NCBI RefSeq assembly: GCF_014204795.1
Contig: NZ_JACHMB010000001.1
Location: 620,001-684,000, forward strand
Reading direction: 5' to 3'
DNA: 64,000 nucleotides
Origin: Nonomuraea jabiensis
GTDB taxonomy: Bacteria > Actinomycetota > Actinomycetes > Streptosporangiales > Streptosporangiaceae
Part shown: positions 26,083-33,883 of the stretch, in pieces
Position numbering within the stretch: the first letter of the stretch is position 1
Layout: the number at the start of each line of letters is the position of its first letter
Program-made: the position numbers and the translations under genes
The notes under the pieces: model-generated
Told to the model about the DNA's origin: nothing
The model's database searches: none
Seen by the model: the letters and a program-made list of their open reading frames with translations, nothing else

Positions 26083-26268
26083 GCCCTGCCCGGTCCGGTC
26101 GTCGATGACGGCCTCGGGAGCGTTCCTGCGCACCGTCTCGATGCCGTTCACGCAGGCGGCCTTGCTCGGGTAGCCCTCGCCGACCGCGAGCGTCTGCCCG
26201 TTGTTCGCCACGAGGGCGAAGCGGAACCCGCCCTGCCCGTCCTCACTGATCACGAACCTGCCCGCCAC
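26059..26268 (-). CDS. DUF1508 (YegP-like) protein
   Basis: 69 residues with the DUF1508 pattern: GRFVISEDGQGGFRFALVANNGQTLAVGEGYPSKAACVNGIETVRRNA. These small two-stranded-beta/helix proteins occur singly or in tandem; function unknown. Start at 26268 (ATG). The 3' end overlaps the convergent DedA-like gene by 24 bases. Confidence 0.85.
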   Translation of the reverse strand: MAGRFVISEDGQGGFRFALVANNGQTLAVGEGYPSKAACVNGIETVRRNAPEAVIDDRTGQGLGDQGLV

Positions 26269-26360
26269 GGCCGCTCCTCTCTAACCTGGCATTGATTTAC
26301 CCCCATCTGATCTGGCTTTATGGCGTAGTTAGGCAAACGGACCCTTGATCTCCTGCCAAC

Positions 26361-27206
26361 ATGATTGCCATGCGTATTGGGGGTTTCATTGGCTCCGCCG
26401 TACTCGCGCTGGTTGTGGGGATCGCTTCCCCGGCCGCGGCGGCGGACGCGCCGGAGGTCGCGGCCAAGTCGGCGTACGTGGTCGACTCTGCGGGAACGAT
26501 CCACTTCGGCAAGCGCGAGACTCGCCGGGTGCCCGTGGCCAGCCTGGTCAAGGTCATGACGGCGTACGTCGTGCTGCGCGAGGCCAGGCTGACCGACACG
26601 ATCACGATCACGGCGACCGACGTCAAGCACGCGACCAGCAACGGCGCGACCACGGCGGCGCTGAAGAAGGGCGAGCGGCTCACGGTCAGGGACCTGCTCT
26701 ACGGTCTCATGCTGCCGTCGGGGGCCGACGCGGCCAACGCCCTGGCGCGGCGCTACGGCCCGGGCAAGACGGCGTTCGTCGCCAAGATGAACCGCACCGC
26801 CCGCGCCCTCGGGCTGGCCGACACCCGCTACACCAACCCCGACGGCCTGCCCACCCCCGGGAACGGCGGCTACTCGACGGCCGTCGACCAGGTCAAGCTG
26901 GCGGAGCGGGCGCTGGACGACAGCACCTTCGCGGCCGTGGCGGGCACCAAGGTGCACAAGGTGGCCAAGACCGCGCTGCACCGGGCGCACACCTGGCGCA
27001 ACTCGAACAAGCTGCTCTCGCGCGCCGACGGCGTGCTCGGCGTGAAGACCGGATACACGCGCGCCGCCGGCTACTGCCTGCTCTTCGCCGGGGAGCGGGG
27101 CGGCAAGCGCGTGGTCGGCGTGCTGCTCGGGGACCAGAACGAGCGCCGCTTCGAGACGGCCGAGCAGCTACTGGACTACGCGGGCGAGCAGATCGCCGGC
27201 GGCTAG
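26361..27206 (+). CDS. D-alanyl-D-alanine carboxypeptidase (serine type, S11)
   Basis: 281 residues. A signal peptide ends at about residue 28 (SPAAAADAP). Penicillin-binding motifs are SLVK (Ser61-Lys64), SGA in MLPSGADAANALA in place of the usual SxN, and VKTGYT (KTG). The enzyme trims the terminal D-Ala of peptidoglycan stem peptides outside the membrane. It lacks the C-terminal beta domain and membrane anchor of longer class members. ATG 26361, with ATG 26370 as an alternative. The 3' end overlaps the convergent ABC ATPase gene by 39 bases. Confidence 0.9.
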   Translation: MIAMRIGGFIGSAVLALVVGIASPAAAADAPEVAAKSAYVVDSAGTIHFGKRETRRVPVASLVKVMTAYVVLREARLTDTITITATDVKHATSNGATTAALKKGERLTVRDLLYGLMLPSGADAANALARRYGPGKTAFVAKMNRTARALGLADTRYTNPDGLPTPGNGGYSTAVDQVKLAERALDDSTFAAVAGTKVHKVAKTALHRAHTWRNSNKLLSRADGVLGVKTGYTRAAGYCLLFAGERGGKRVVGVLLGDQNERRFETAEQLLDYAGEQIAGG

Positions 27207-27941
27207 CAGCTCGCGGGTGTACGGGTCGGCGGGGGCGGCCCACACCTGACCGGCCGGACCGGTCTCGATGATCCGGCCGTGGCGCAGCACCGCCACGCGA
27301 TGCGCCACGTGCCGGATCAGGGCCAGGTCGTGACCGATGAACAGCTGGCCCAGCCCCAGCTCGTCGCGCAGCTCGTTGAGCAGGTTGACGATCCCGGCGC
27401 GTACGGACGGGTCCAGCGCCGACACGGGCTCGTCCAGCACGAGCAGCCTGGGCTCGCAGGCGAGGGCGCGGGCGATGCCGACGCGCTGGCACTGCCCGCC
27501 GGACAGCTCGTACGGCCTGCGCCGGGCGAGCCCGGGATCCAGGCGGACGAGGTCGAGCAGCTCGCGCACCCGGGCGGGGCCGGTCAGCGGGTCCCAGCGG
27601 CCCTGGACGCGCAGCGGCTCCGCGATCGCGTCGTGTGCCCGCAGGCGCGGGCTGAGCGAGCCGTACGGGTCCTGGAAGACCGGCTGCAGCGCGGGCCGCA
27701 GCCGGCGCAGGGCGCGCTCGTCGAGCGCGGTGAGCTCGCGGCCCTCGAAGCGCACCGAGCCCGCCTCCGGCCTGCGCAGCATGAGGACGGCGGCGGCGAT
27801 GCTCGACTTGCCCGACCCCGACCCGCCGACCAGGGCGAGCGTCTCGCCGGCGGCCAGGGTGAACGAGACGCGGTCCACCGCGAGGACGGATGTGGGATAG
27901 CGCACGGTGAGATCGCGCACCTCCAGCAGGGGTGTCGTCAT
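27168..27941 (-). CDS. ABC transporter ATP-binding protein (OppF/NikE-like)
   Basis: 257 residues. Walker A is GGSGSGKSS, the signature is LSGGQCQRVGIARAL, Walker B is LLVLDEP and the switch His is in IGHDL. It matches the second ATPase of oligopeptide/nickel-type importers, though the C-terminal Opp extension is short. It overlaps the preceding ATPase gene by four bases (ATGA), the last gene of a four-gene minus-strand operon: binding protein, fused permease, OppD-like, OppF-like. The operon lies behind a Zur-like box, so a metal complex is a likely cargo. Confidence 0.92.
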   Translation of the reverse strand: MTTPLLEVRDLTVRYPTSVLAVDRVSFTLAAGETLALVGGSGSGKSSIAAAVLMLRRPEAGSVRFEGRELTALDERALRRLRPALQPVFQDPYGSLSPRLRAHDAIAEPLRVQGRWDPLTGPARVRELLDLVRLDPGLARRRPYELSGGQCQRVGIARALACEPRLLVLDEPVSALDPSVRAGIVNLLNELRDELGLGQLFIGHDLALIRHVAHRVAVLRHGRIIETGPAGQVWAAPADPYTRELLAAGDLLARVVQ

Positions 27942-28915
27942 GCGGGCTCCTGGTAGAGGTCGGTGGCCGGGCCGGGCAGCTCGCCGAGCCGGTGGCAGGC
28001 GGCCAGCCTGCGCTCCCCGGCCTCCTGCGGCCGGGGCTCCAGCTCGTGGCAGACGTCGACGGCGGCCGGGCAGCGGGGGGCGAAGGCGCACCCTGGCGGC
28101 AGCGCTCCGGGCGCGGGCGGCGAGCCGGCGATGGCCGGGAGCGGCCGTCCCGTCACCTCGCGCGGCGGGAGGGACGCGACGAGGCCGCCGGTGTAGGGGG
28201 CGCGCGGGCCGCGCAGCACCGCGCCGGCCGGGCCCGACTCGACGAGCCGTCCCGCGTACATGACCAGGACCCGGTCCGCGTACGCGGCCGCCGCCCCCAG
28301 GTCGTGCGTGACCAGCAGCACGGCCGGCCCCGTCCCCTCGCGGGGCTCCGTCAGCAGGCCGAGGATCCTGGCCTGGACGACGGGGTCCAGCGCGGTGGCC
28401 GGCTCGTCGGCGACCACGAGGGCGGGGTCGTTGACGGTGGCCATGGCGATCACCGCCCGCTGGCGCATCCCGCCGGAGAACTCGTGCGGGTAGGCGCGGG
28501 CCCGCCGCGCGGCGTCGGGGATGCCGACCCGTTCCAGCGCGGCCACCGCGCGCTCCCAGGCCTGCCTGCGGCCCAGCCGCCGCACGGCGCGGGCGATCTG
28601 GTCTCCGACCGGGTACACGGGGCTGAGCACCGACAGCGCGTCCTGCGGCACGAAGGCGATCCGCCGTCCGCGTACCTGCCGGTAGACGTGCTCGGGCGCG
28701 CCGGACAGCTCCCGCCCGTCCAGGCGCACGCTGCCGGACATGCGCGCTCCTGGCGGCAGCAGCCCGAGCACGGCCCGGGCGGTCAGCGACTTGCCCGCGC
28801 CGGACTCGCCGACGACGGCGAGCGTCTCGCCGTGGGCCACGTCGAACGAGAGCCCCCGTACGACCTCCGTGCCCGCCACGCCGACCCGCAGATCCCGTAC
28901 GCGTAGCAGCGTCAT
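27938..28915 (-). CDS. ABC transporter ATP-binding protein (OppD/NikD-like)
   Basis: 325 residues. Walker A GESGAGKS, Q-loop FVPQDALSVLSP, signature FSGGMRQRAVIAM, Walker B ALVVADEP and switch VTHDL are visible. The C-terminal oligopeptide-transport domain (PPGCAFAPRCPAAVDVCHELEP) carries its usual cysteines, which hold an iron-sulphur cluster in some family members. ATG 28915 overlaps the permease stop by four bases, so expression is coupled. Confidence 0.93.
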   Translation of the reverse strand: MTLLRVRDLRVGVAGTEVVRGLSFDVAHGETLAVVGESGAGKSLTARAVLGLLPPGARMSGSVRLDGRELSGAPEHVYRQVRGRRIAFVPQDALSVLSPVYPVGDQIARAVRRLGRRQAWERAVAALERVGIPDAARRARAYPHEFSGGMRQRAVIAMATVNDPALVVADEPATALDPVVQARILGLLTEPREGTGPAVLLVTHDLGAAAAYADRVLVMYAGRLVESGPAGAVLRGPRAPYTGGLVASLPPREVTGRPLPAIAGSPPAPGALPPGCAFAPRCPAAVDVCHELEPRPQEAGERRLAACHRLGELPGPATDLYQEPA

Positions 28916-30909
28916 GCGGCACCCCCCGTCCGGCGGCCTGCCGTGGAGAGCGCGACCGCCAGGGCGGCCAGCAGCAGGAGCATCCCCGCCGGGGCCAGAG
29001 CCGCCCAGGGCGCGCGCTCCACGTACGGCAGCGACTCGGCCAGCGTCAGGCCCCACTCCGGAGCGGGCGGCTGGGCGCCCAGGCCGAGGAAGCCGAGGGA
29101 GGCCATGGCCAGCGCGATCCCCGGCAGCCGCAGCACGGCGTGCCTGGCGACCGGGCCCGCGACGGCGGGCAGGACGTGGCGGGTCAGGATCCAGGAGGGC
29201 GAGGAGCCGATGGCGCGCTGGGCGGTCAGGTGGGCCGCGGCACGTACCTCGGAGACGAGGGCCGCGGCATGGGCCGCGAGGGCGGGCCACGAGACGAGGG
29301 CGACCGCGACGGACGCGCCCGGCGTGCCGGGCCCGAGCACCGCCGCGACCAGGATCCCGGCGATCACCGGCGGCACGGCGTTGGCCACCTCGGCCGCGCC
29401 GGAGGCCAGTCCGGGCAGGAGGCCGACGGCCAGGGCGATGACGTACGAGCCGGCGCAGACCAGCGCGGAGACGCCGAGCGTGGCCGCGGCGCCGTGGCCC
29501 ACCCTGGCCAGCACGTCCCGACCCAGCGCGTCGGCGCCCAGCGGGTGCTCCCGGCTCGGCCCCGCCAGCCGCGCGGCCACGTCGACGGCCAGCGGGTCGA
29601 GCAGCAACCCCCAGGCGACGGCGACCGCCAGCACGGCCCCGCACACGCCGGCAACGGGCCCGACCCGCCTGCTCCCACCCAGCCGCCACAACCACCCACC
29701 AGCACCTCGCCCGGCATCACTTTGATTGGCATCATCTTGACCCGCACCACCTTGACCGCCGCCATCTCGCCCGCCACCAACCCGGCCACCACCGCCTTGC
29801 CGGTCGCCGCCTCGCTGGTCGCCGTTGCCTTGGCCGCCGCCGATGACGGGTGCGGGGAGCGAGAGGGCGGCGTCGCGGAGGCCGGGGCCGAGCATCCAGT
29901 GCCGGGCGGCGCCCGCCAGGATCCCGGCCAGCACGCCGAGCAGGACCAGGGCGAGTACCGCCGCCTGGAGCAGCGGAAGGTCCTGAGCCTCCGCGGCGCC
30001 CAGCGCGGTCCGCCCGATGCCGGGCACCGCGAACACCGTCTCCACGGCCACCGCCCCGCCCGCCAGCCCAACTGCGACCAGCCCGAGCTGGGGCACCAGC
30101 GCGGGCAGCGCCCGGCGCAGCGCCGCCCGCGCGATGACGCCGGGGCCACAGCCCGCCGAACGCCACAGCCCCACCCACGGCTCGGCGAAGGCCGCGGGCA
30201 GCGTGTCGTCCACCAACCGCCCCAGGACCCCGCCTGCCGGGATGCCCAAGGCCAGCGCGGGCAGCACCAGGTGGCGCGGCTCCTGCCAGCCGTAGGGCGG
30301 CAGGAGGCCCAGCCACACCGACAGCGTCACCAGCAACAAGGTCGCGATGAGGAATTCGGGCAAGGCCCCCAGTACCGCCGCCACCGCGCCCGTACCGCCA
30401 CCCCGCAGGGTGCCCCGCGCGCCGCGCACCAGGGTGGGCGCGCACAGGGCGCACGTCAGCACCAGCGTCACCGCCAGCGCGGCGGCCATCAGCGTCAGCG
30501 AGACGCCGAGACCGGACAGCACCGAGGGCAGCACCGCGCTGCCGTCCGTCCACGAGCGGCCGAAGTCGCCGCGCAGGACGCCGCCCAGCCACTGGCCGAG
30601 CAGCGGCAGCGGGCCGCCGTCCAGGCCCAGCTCGCGGCGGATGGCCTCCAACGCCTCAGGCGTCGGCTCCTGCTCGGCCGAACGGGCCCGCAGCAGCGAC
30701 AGAGCGGCGTCACGACCGGACAGCCAGGGCAACAGCCCGACCACGGCGACGATCGCAACCAGCGCGACGCTCCGCGAGAACAGCACCCCACCACGCGAGA
30801 GCAACACCCCGCGCACACGCGTCACCGCAGACCGCGAGAACAGCTTGCGGAGGCGTGTCGTGCTGGTCCGCGTGGGCGGCACGTCGGCGCGCGTCGAGGA
30901 TCCGGTCAT
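28912..30909 (-). CDS. Fused ABC permease (OppB-OppC type in one chain)
   Basis: 665 residues, twice the usual size. The first half (~1-345) is an OppB/DppB-like permease (ELGLDGGPLPLLGQWLGGVL, GDFGRSWTD; EAA loop near VVGLWRSAG/ALPALVPQLGLVA). A Gly/Gln/Asp-rich linker of ~50 residues (~353-406) leads to an OppC/DppC-like half (HPLGADALGRDVLARVGHGA, EAA loop QRAIGSSPSWILTRHVLPAV). Normally two separate genes encode these. No frameshift or internal stop was seen. Overlaps the binding-protein gene by four bases. Confidence 0.9.
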   Translation of the reverse strand: MTGSSTRADVPPTRTSTTRLRKLFSRSAVTRVRGVLLSRGGVLFSRSVALVAIVAVVGLLPWLSGRDAALSLLRARSAEQEPTPEALEAIRRELGLDGGPLPLLGQWLGGVLRGDFGRSWTDGSAVLPSVLSGLGVSLTLMAAALAVTLVLTCALCAPTLVRGARGTLRGGGTGAVAAVLGALPEFLIATLLLVTLSVWLGLLPPYGWQEPRHLVLPALALGIPAGGVLGRLVDDTLPAAFAEPWVGLWRSAGCGPGVIARAALRRALPALVPQLGLVAVGLAGGAVAVETVFAVPGIGRTALGAAEAQDLPLLQAAVLALVLLGVLAGILAGAARHWMLGPGLRDAALSLPAPVIGGGQGNGDQRGGDRQGGGGRVGGGRDGGGQGGAGQDDANQSDAGRGAGGWLWRLGGSRRVGPVAGVCGAVLAVAVAWGLLLDPLAVDVAARLAGPSREHPLGADALGRDVLARVGHGAAATLGVSALVCAGSYVIALAVGLLPGLASGAAEVANAVPPVIAGILVAAVLGPGTPGASVAVALVSWPALAAHAAALVSEVRAAAHLTAQRAIGSSPSWILTRHVLPAVAGPVARHAVLRLPGIALAMASLGFLGLGAQPPAPEWGLTLAESLPYVERAPWAALAPAGMLLLLAALAVALSTAGRRTGGAA

Positions 30910-32390
30910 TTGAGGCGGGTCTCCACCGTGATCAGGACGCGCTCGCGCGGGTCCTTCGCCGAGTCCAGCACCGTGGTGGCATCGCCCTGGATCACGCGCT
31001 CGTGCAGCATCGGGATGGCCGCGTCGGTACGCAGGATCGCCGCCTCGGCCTCGAGGGTGGCCGCGTGCCGGGCCGGACCGGCGTCCGCCGCCGCGGCCTC
31101 GCGCACCGCCCGGTCGACGTCCTCGTCACACAGGCGGGCCAGGTTGAAGGAGCCGTCGCAGGTGAAGTCGGCCTGCATGTACGCCACGGGATCCCCCGAG
31201 TCGAGCACGGTGGCCCGCGAGAGGATGAACGCGTCGAACTTCCCGGCCAGCGCGTCCTCCTCGATGTGCGCGTACTCCCGTACCACCAGCTCGACCGCGA
31301 ACCCCGCCCCCTGGAGCTGCTGCTGCAGCACGGAGGCGACCTCGGGCAGTTCGGCCCGGTCGGAGTAGGTGGCCAGGGTGATCGCCACGCCCTTCGCGCT
31401 CGCCGGAGCCGTACGCTCCCCCAGGCTCTTGCGGCCCTCGGCGGCCCACGGCAGGGCGGGCCCCAGCAGGCCCGAGGCCACGTCGGCGCGTCCCTCGTAC
31501 ACCCCCCGCACGAGCTGCCCCGCGTCGATGGACGCGCGCACGGCGGCGCGCAGGCCGGGGCTCTTGAACGGCCCCTTGGCGGTGTTCAGGTACAGGGTGT
31601 TGGTGCGCGGCATCGGCACCTCGCTGATCGTCTCCTTGGCCAGCAGCGCCGCCTGCGAGACCGGCACCGCCTCGGCGATGTGGGCCTCGCCGCTGCGGAT
31701 GGCGGCGGCGCGGGCGGCGCCGTCCGGTACGAAGGAGACGTCGATGCCCGGGGCCTTGGCCTTCGTGCCCCAGTAGCCGTCGTGGCGGTCAAGGGTGGCG
31801 GTGGTGGTGCCGTTCACCTTGACCAGCTTGAACGGGCCGCTCCCGGTGCCGACCGGATCGACCTTGCCGTCGGGGCCGTACGCGCGCTCGGCCAGGATCG
31901 CCAGCTGCGGCGAGGACAGGCGGTGCGGGACCAGCGGGTCGGGCTCGCGGGTGGTCACGACGACCTTGCCGCCCTCGGCCCTGGCGGTCAGCTCGACGCC
32001 GTCGAGGATGCGCGGCTTGGGCGTGGCCCGGGTGGCGCGGGTCAGCGCGCCGGCGGCGACCTGGGCGGTCAACCGGCTGCCGTCGTGGAAGGTCACGCCG
32101 TCGCGGACGGTGAACTCCCAGGTCCGTTCGGAGGTACGGGTCCACGCGGTGGCGAGGGCGGGTCGCGCGTCGCCTCTCGCGTCCAGGTTGACCAGGGTCT
32201 CGGCGGTGGACCAGCGGGAGAGCTTGAAGGCGTCGTCGCTGAAGGGTGACAGGCCGGAACGCGGAGGCTGGAGCATCGCCACCTTGATCCGGCCCGTGTC
32301 CTGCCCGCCCGCCGGGGCGGAGCACGCGGACAGGGAGAGGGCTGTCATGAGGGCAAGCCAGAAGCTGCGATGGTGCACGGATTGTCCCAA
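30906..32390 (-). CDS. ABC transporter substrate-binding lipoprotein (SBP family 5)
   Basis: 494 residues. A lipoprotein signal (ALMTALSLSACS, Cys ~23) leads to a family 5 binding fold (LSRWSTAETLVNLDARGDARPALATAWTR, GTGSGPFKLVKVNGTTTATL, HDGYWGTKAK). The family binds oligopeptides, nickel or metallophore complexes. First gene of the operon with fused permease and two ATPases. Start TTG 32390, or GTG 32378; neither has a strong ribosome site. A Zur-like box overlaps the promoter (32427-32441), so a zinc complex or zincophore is a reasonable cargo, not shown. Confidence 0.9.
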   Translation of the reverse strand: MGQSVHHRSFWLALMTALSLSACSAPAGGQDTGRIKVAMLQPPRSGLSPFSDDAFKLSRWSTAETLVNLDARGDARPALATAWTRTSERTWEFTVRDGVTFHDGSRLTAQVAAGALTRATRATPKPRILDGVELTARAEGGKVVVTTREPDPLVPHRLSSPQLAILAERAYGPDGKVDPVGTGSGPFKLVKVNGTTTATLDRHDGYWGTKAKAPGIDVSFVPDGAARAAAIRSGEAHIAEAVPVSQAALLAKETISEVPMPRTNTLYLNTAKGPFKSPGLRAAVRASIDAGQLVRGVYEGRADVASGLLGPALPWAAEGRKSLGERTAPASAKGVAITLATYSDRAELPEVASVLQQQLQGAGFAVELVVREYAHIEEDALAGKFDAFILSRATVLDSGDPVAYMQADFTCDGSFNLARLCDEDVDRAVREAAAADAGPARHAATLEAEAAILRTDAAIPMLHERVIQGDATTVLDSAKDPRERVLITVETRLK

Positions 32391-32415
32391 ATTCAGGGGG
32401 AATGAGCGGGACGAG

Positions 32416-32441
32416 ACATTAGCACATGATAACCGTTTCCA
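32416..32441 (-). promoter_or_regulatory. Zur-like box and -10 of the ABC importer operon
   Basis: On the minus strand TGGAAACGGTTATCA (32441-32427) is a 7-1-7 inverted repeat that agrees with the actinobacterial Zur core TGAAAAyGxTTTTCA except at two positions. It sits immediately upstream of TAATGT (32421-32416), a TANNNT -10 element, where a bound repressor would block polymerase. The first gene starts 26 bases later. Confidence 0.6.
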
Positions 32442-32444
32442 TAT

Positions 32445-33047
32445 TCACACCCGATAGGCGCGCCCCTCGACGCCCCACTCCCCGAACGGCAGCCGCTCAC
32501 CCCGCTCGATCGCCCGGATCGAAGGGCGGCCGATATGCGCGAACACCAGCCGCCCCACCCGGTGATCGCACGCCTCCCGCGCGACCTGGAGCACGCTCGC
32601 ATGCCCGCCCACGCCCCCGGCGAAGCGGATCGGCCGGTCCCACCCGGCGGCGTCGGCGAACATCAGGTCCACCCCGGCCGCCCAGTCCGGAAAGACCCAG
32701 AACTCCGGCGCCCAGACGACCCGCGCCCCGGCCGTCCTGATCAGGTAACCGTAGGTGGGATGAGAGGTGTGGCTGACCGGCAACGGCACGATCTCCACTC
32801 CTGCGGCCCCGAAGGTCGCCACCGCGGCGGTCAGGCCGAGCGCCCGCGCCGTACGGCGGATCTGGGGCATCAGTTCGGCCCGCTCGTCACAGACCAGCCA
32901 GCCGTCGAGCCGCTCACCGGCCGCGGCGTCGCCGCCCCCGTCGAGCAGGACGCGGTGCCCCCGCCAGCCGACCAGCAGCCCGGCCGGGCTGTAGCGCGGC
33001 GAGTTCATCGCCCCGACCCCAACCAACCGCAACCACACGACCGTCAC
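32445..33047 (-). CDS. MBL-fold-like metal-dependent hydrolase
   Basis: 200 residues. The N-terminus (VVWLRLVGVGAMNSPRYSPAGLLVGWRGHRVLLDGG) is the first beta hairpin of a metallo-beta-lactamase fold; later segments VSHTSHPTYGYLI, GVDLMFADAAG, GGHASVLQVA and LVFAHIGRPS fit the metal-site strands, although the classical HxHxDH motif is not obvious. A divergent subgroup of unknown substrate is the best call. GTG 33047 is chosen so that strand 1 is included; ATG 33008 would delete it. It ends 55 bases upstream of the importer operon start. Confidence 0.7.
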   Translation of the reverse strand: MTVVWLRLVGVGAMNSPRYSPAGLLVGWRGHRVLLDGGGDAAAGERLDGWLVCDERAELMPQIRRTARALGLTAAVATFGAAGVEIVPLPVSHTSHPTYGYLIRTAGARVVWAPEFWVFPDWAAGVDLMFADAAGWDRPIRFAGGVGGHASVLQVAREACDHRVGRLVFAHIGRPSIRAIERGERLPFGEWGVEGRAYRV

Positions 33048-33222
33048 CCCCCGGTCCCACCCACCACCTCCCCAAACGCGGCCATCACCCATTCCCCCAC
33101 GCGACGACCAGCGGGCACGACGCCTCGACCTCCGCCACCACGCCACGGAGGCGGGCTACGAGCGGCGCTCTGGCAGCCCCCGAAGGGACGAGCCACCCCC
33201 AGAGGGATGTCGCATGACAGGT

Positions 33223-33241
33223 GCCCGCGAAAAGCGCGGGC
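33223..33241 (-). terminator. Hairpin after the LacI-linked small-gene pair
   Basis: GCCCGC (33223-33228) and GCGGGC (33236-33241) flank GAAAAGC, starting right after the stop codon of the 129-residue gene. It reads as a terminator without a U-run. Confidence 0.5.
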
Positions 33242-33631
33242 TCACCCGAAGGTGATCTTGCCGTTGCCGGGAAGCGTGCCCATCCCCCGCGTGGCGCAGC
33301 CCAGGATGGCCGCGGCCGGTGAGAGGCCGCCGCGGACGCGCTCCCCCTTGAGCGCGCCGGCGGCGATGGTGCCGGTGAGCAGGGCGTCGGCCGGGTGCTG
33401 GGTGGCGAGCCGGTCGGCCTTGATGCGCAGCCTCGAGACGCCCACAGGCCGGCCGTCCCCGCCGAACCAGGTGATGACAGCACCCCCGCGCACATCGCGC
33501 GCGCTGGTGCACGAGACCTCCGCGCCGGCCCTGACGGCGACCCAGCCGGAGCGCAGGGACGTGGCCGAGCCGTCGGGTGAGGTGCAGCCGGTGAGCTGGA
33601 GGTTCCCCCGGGCGGCGACGCGCCGCTGCAT
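33242..33631 (-). CDS. Hypothetical protein, 129 aa, coupled to upstream small gene
   Basis: No family recognised. The protein has three cysteines (LTGCTSPDG, VSCTSAR, ILGCATRG), is Gly/Ala rich and lacks a signal peptide or membrane helix. ATG 33631 overlaps the stop of the upstream 59-codon gene (TGATG), so it is probably translated by re-initiation. An in-frame GTG at 33673 would give a longer protein, but it would lie inside the upstream gene. A hairpin follows immediately. Confidence 0.6.
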   Translation of the reverse strand: MQRRVAARGNLQLTGCTSPDGSATSLRSGWVAVRAGAEVSCTSARDVRGGAVITWFGGDGRPVGVSRLRIKADRLATQHPADALLTGTIAAGALKGERVRGGLSPAAAILGCATRGMGTLPGNGKITFG

Positions 33632-33810
33632 CACGCGGTACGGCACGCCGGATCCAGCCGATCCGCGGTCCACCTGAGCGAGTGCGCCACCCGTACGCGC
33701 ACCTTGGCCCGGGCGCGGTGTGGCCGCCGGGGCGCGCCCGGCAGGGCTTCGCCCAGCGACTCCCGGTAGCCCATCGCGGTCTGGTGAGCGAGGACTTGCA
33801 TGGCATCCAT
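33631..33810 (-). CDS. Small basic protein, 59 aa, LacI-controlled
   Basis: ATG 33810 is preceded by a strong AGGAGG site and encodes MDAMQVLAHQTAMGYRESLG followed by an Arg/Pro-rich centre and a C-terminal VAHSLRWTADRLDPACRTA. Charged and helical; no family recognised. Its ribosome site abuts the first of two LacI-type palindromes (33820-33847), and its stop overlaps the start of the next gene. It is therefore probably the first gene of a LacI-repressed two-gene operon. Confidence 0.65.
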   Translation of the reverse strand: MDAMQVLAHQTAMGYRESLGEALPGAPRRPHRARAKVRVRVAHSLRWTADRLDPACRTA

Positions 33811-33819
33811 ATACCCTCC

Positions 33820-33847
33820 TTAATCAATTAAGACCTTAATCGATTAA
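33820..33847. promoter_or_regulatory. Twin LacI-type operators
   Basis: TTAATCAATTAA (33820-33831) and TTAATCGATTAA (33836-33847) lie 16 bases apart, centre to centre, in the 73-base gap between the small-gene operon and the divergent LacI gene. The second is a perfect palindrome with the central CG typical of LacI-family sites; the first differs at one base. Strikingly AT-rich for this genome. Confidence 0.75.
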
Positions 33848-33883
33848 GACCGGCCGGGCAAGCAGTTTCGGTACGGTGGGACG

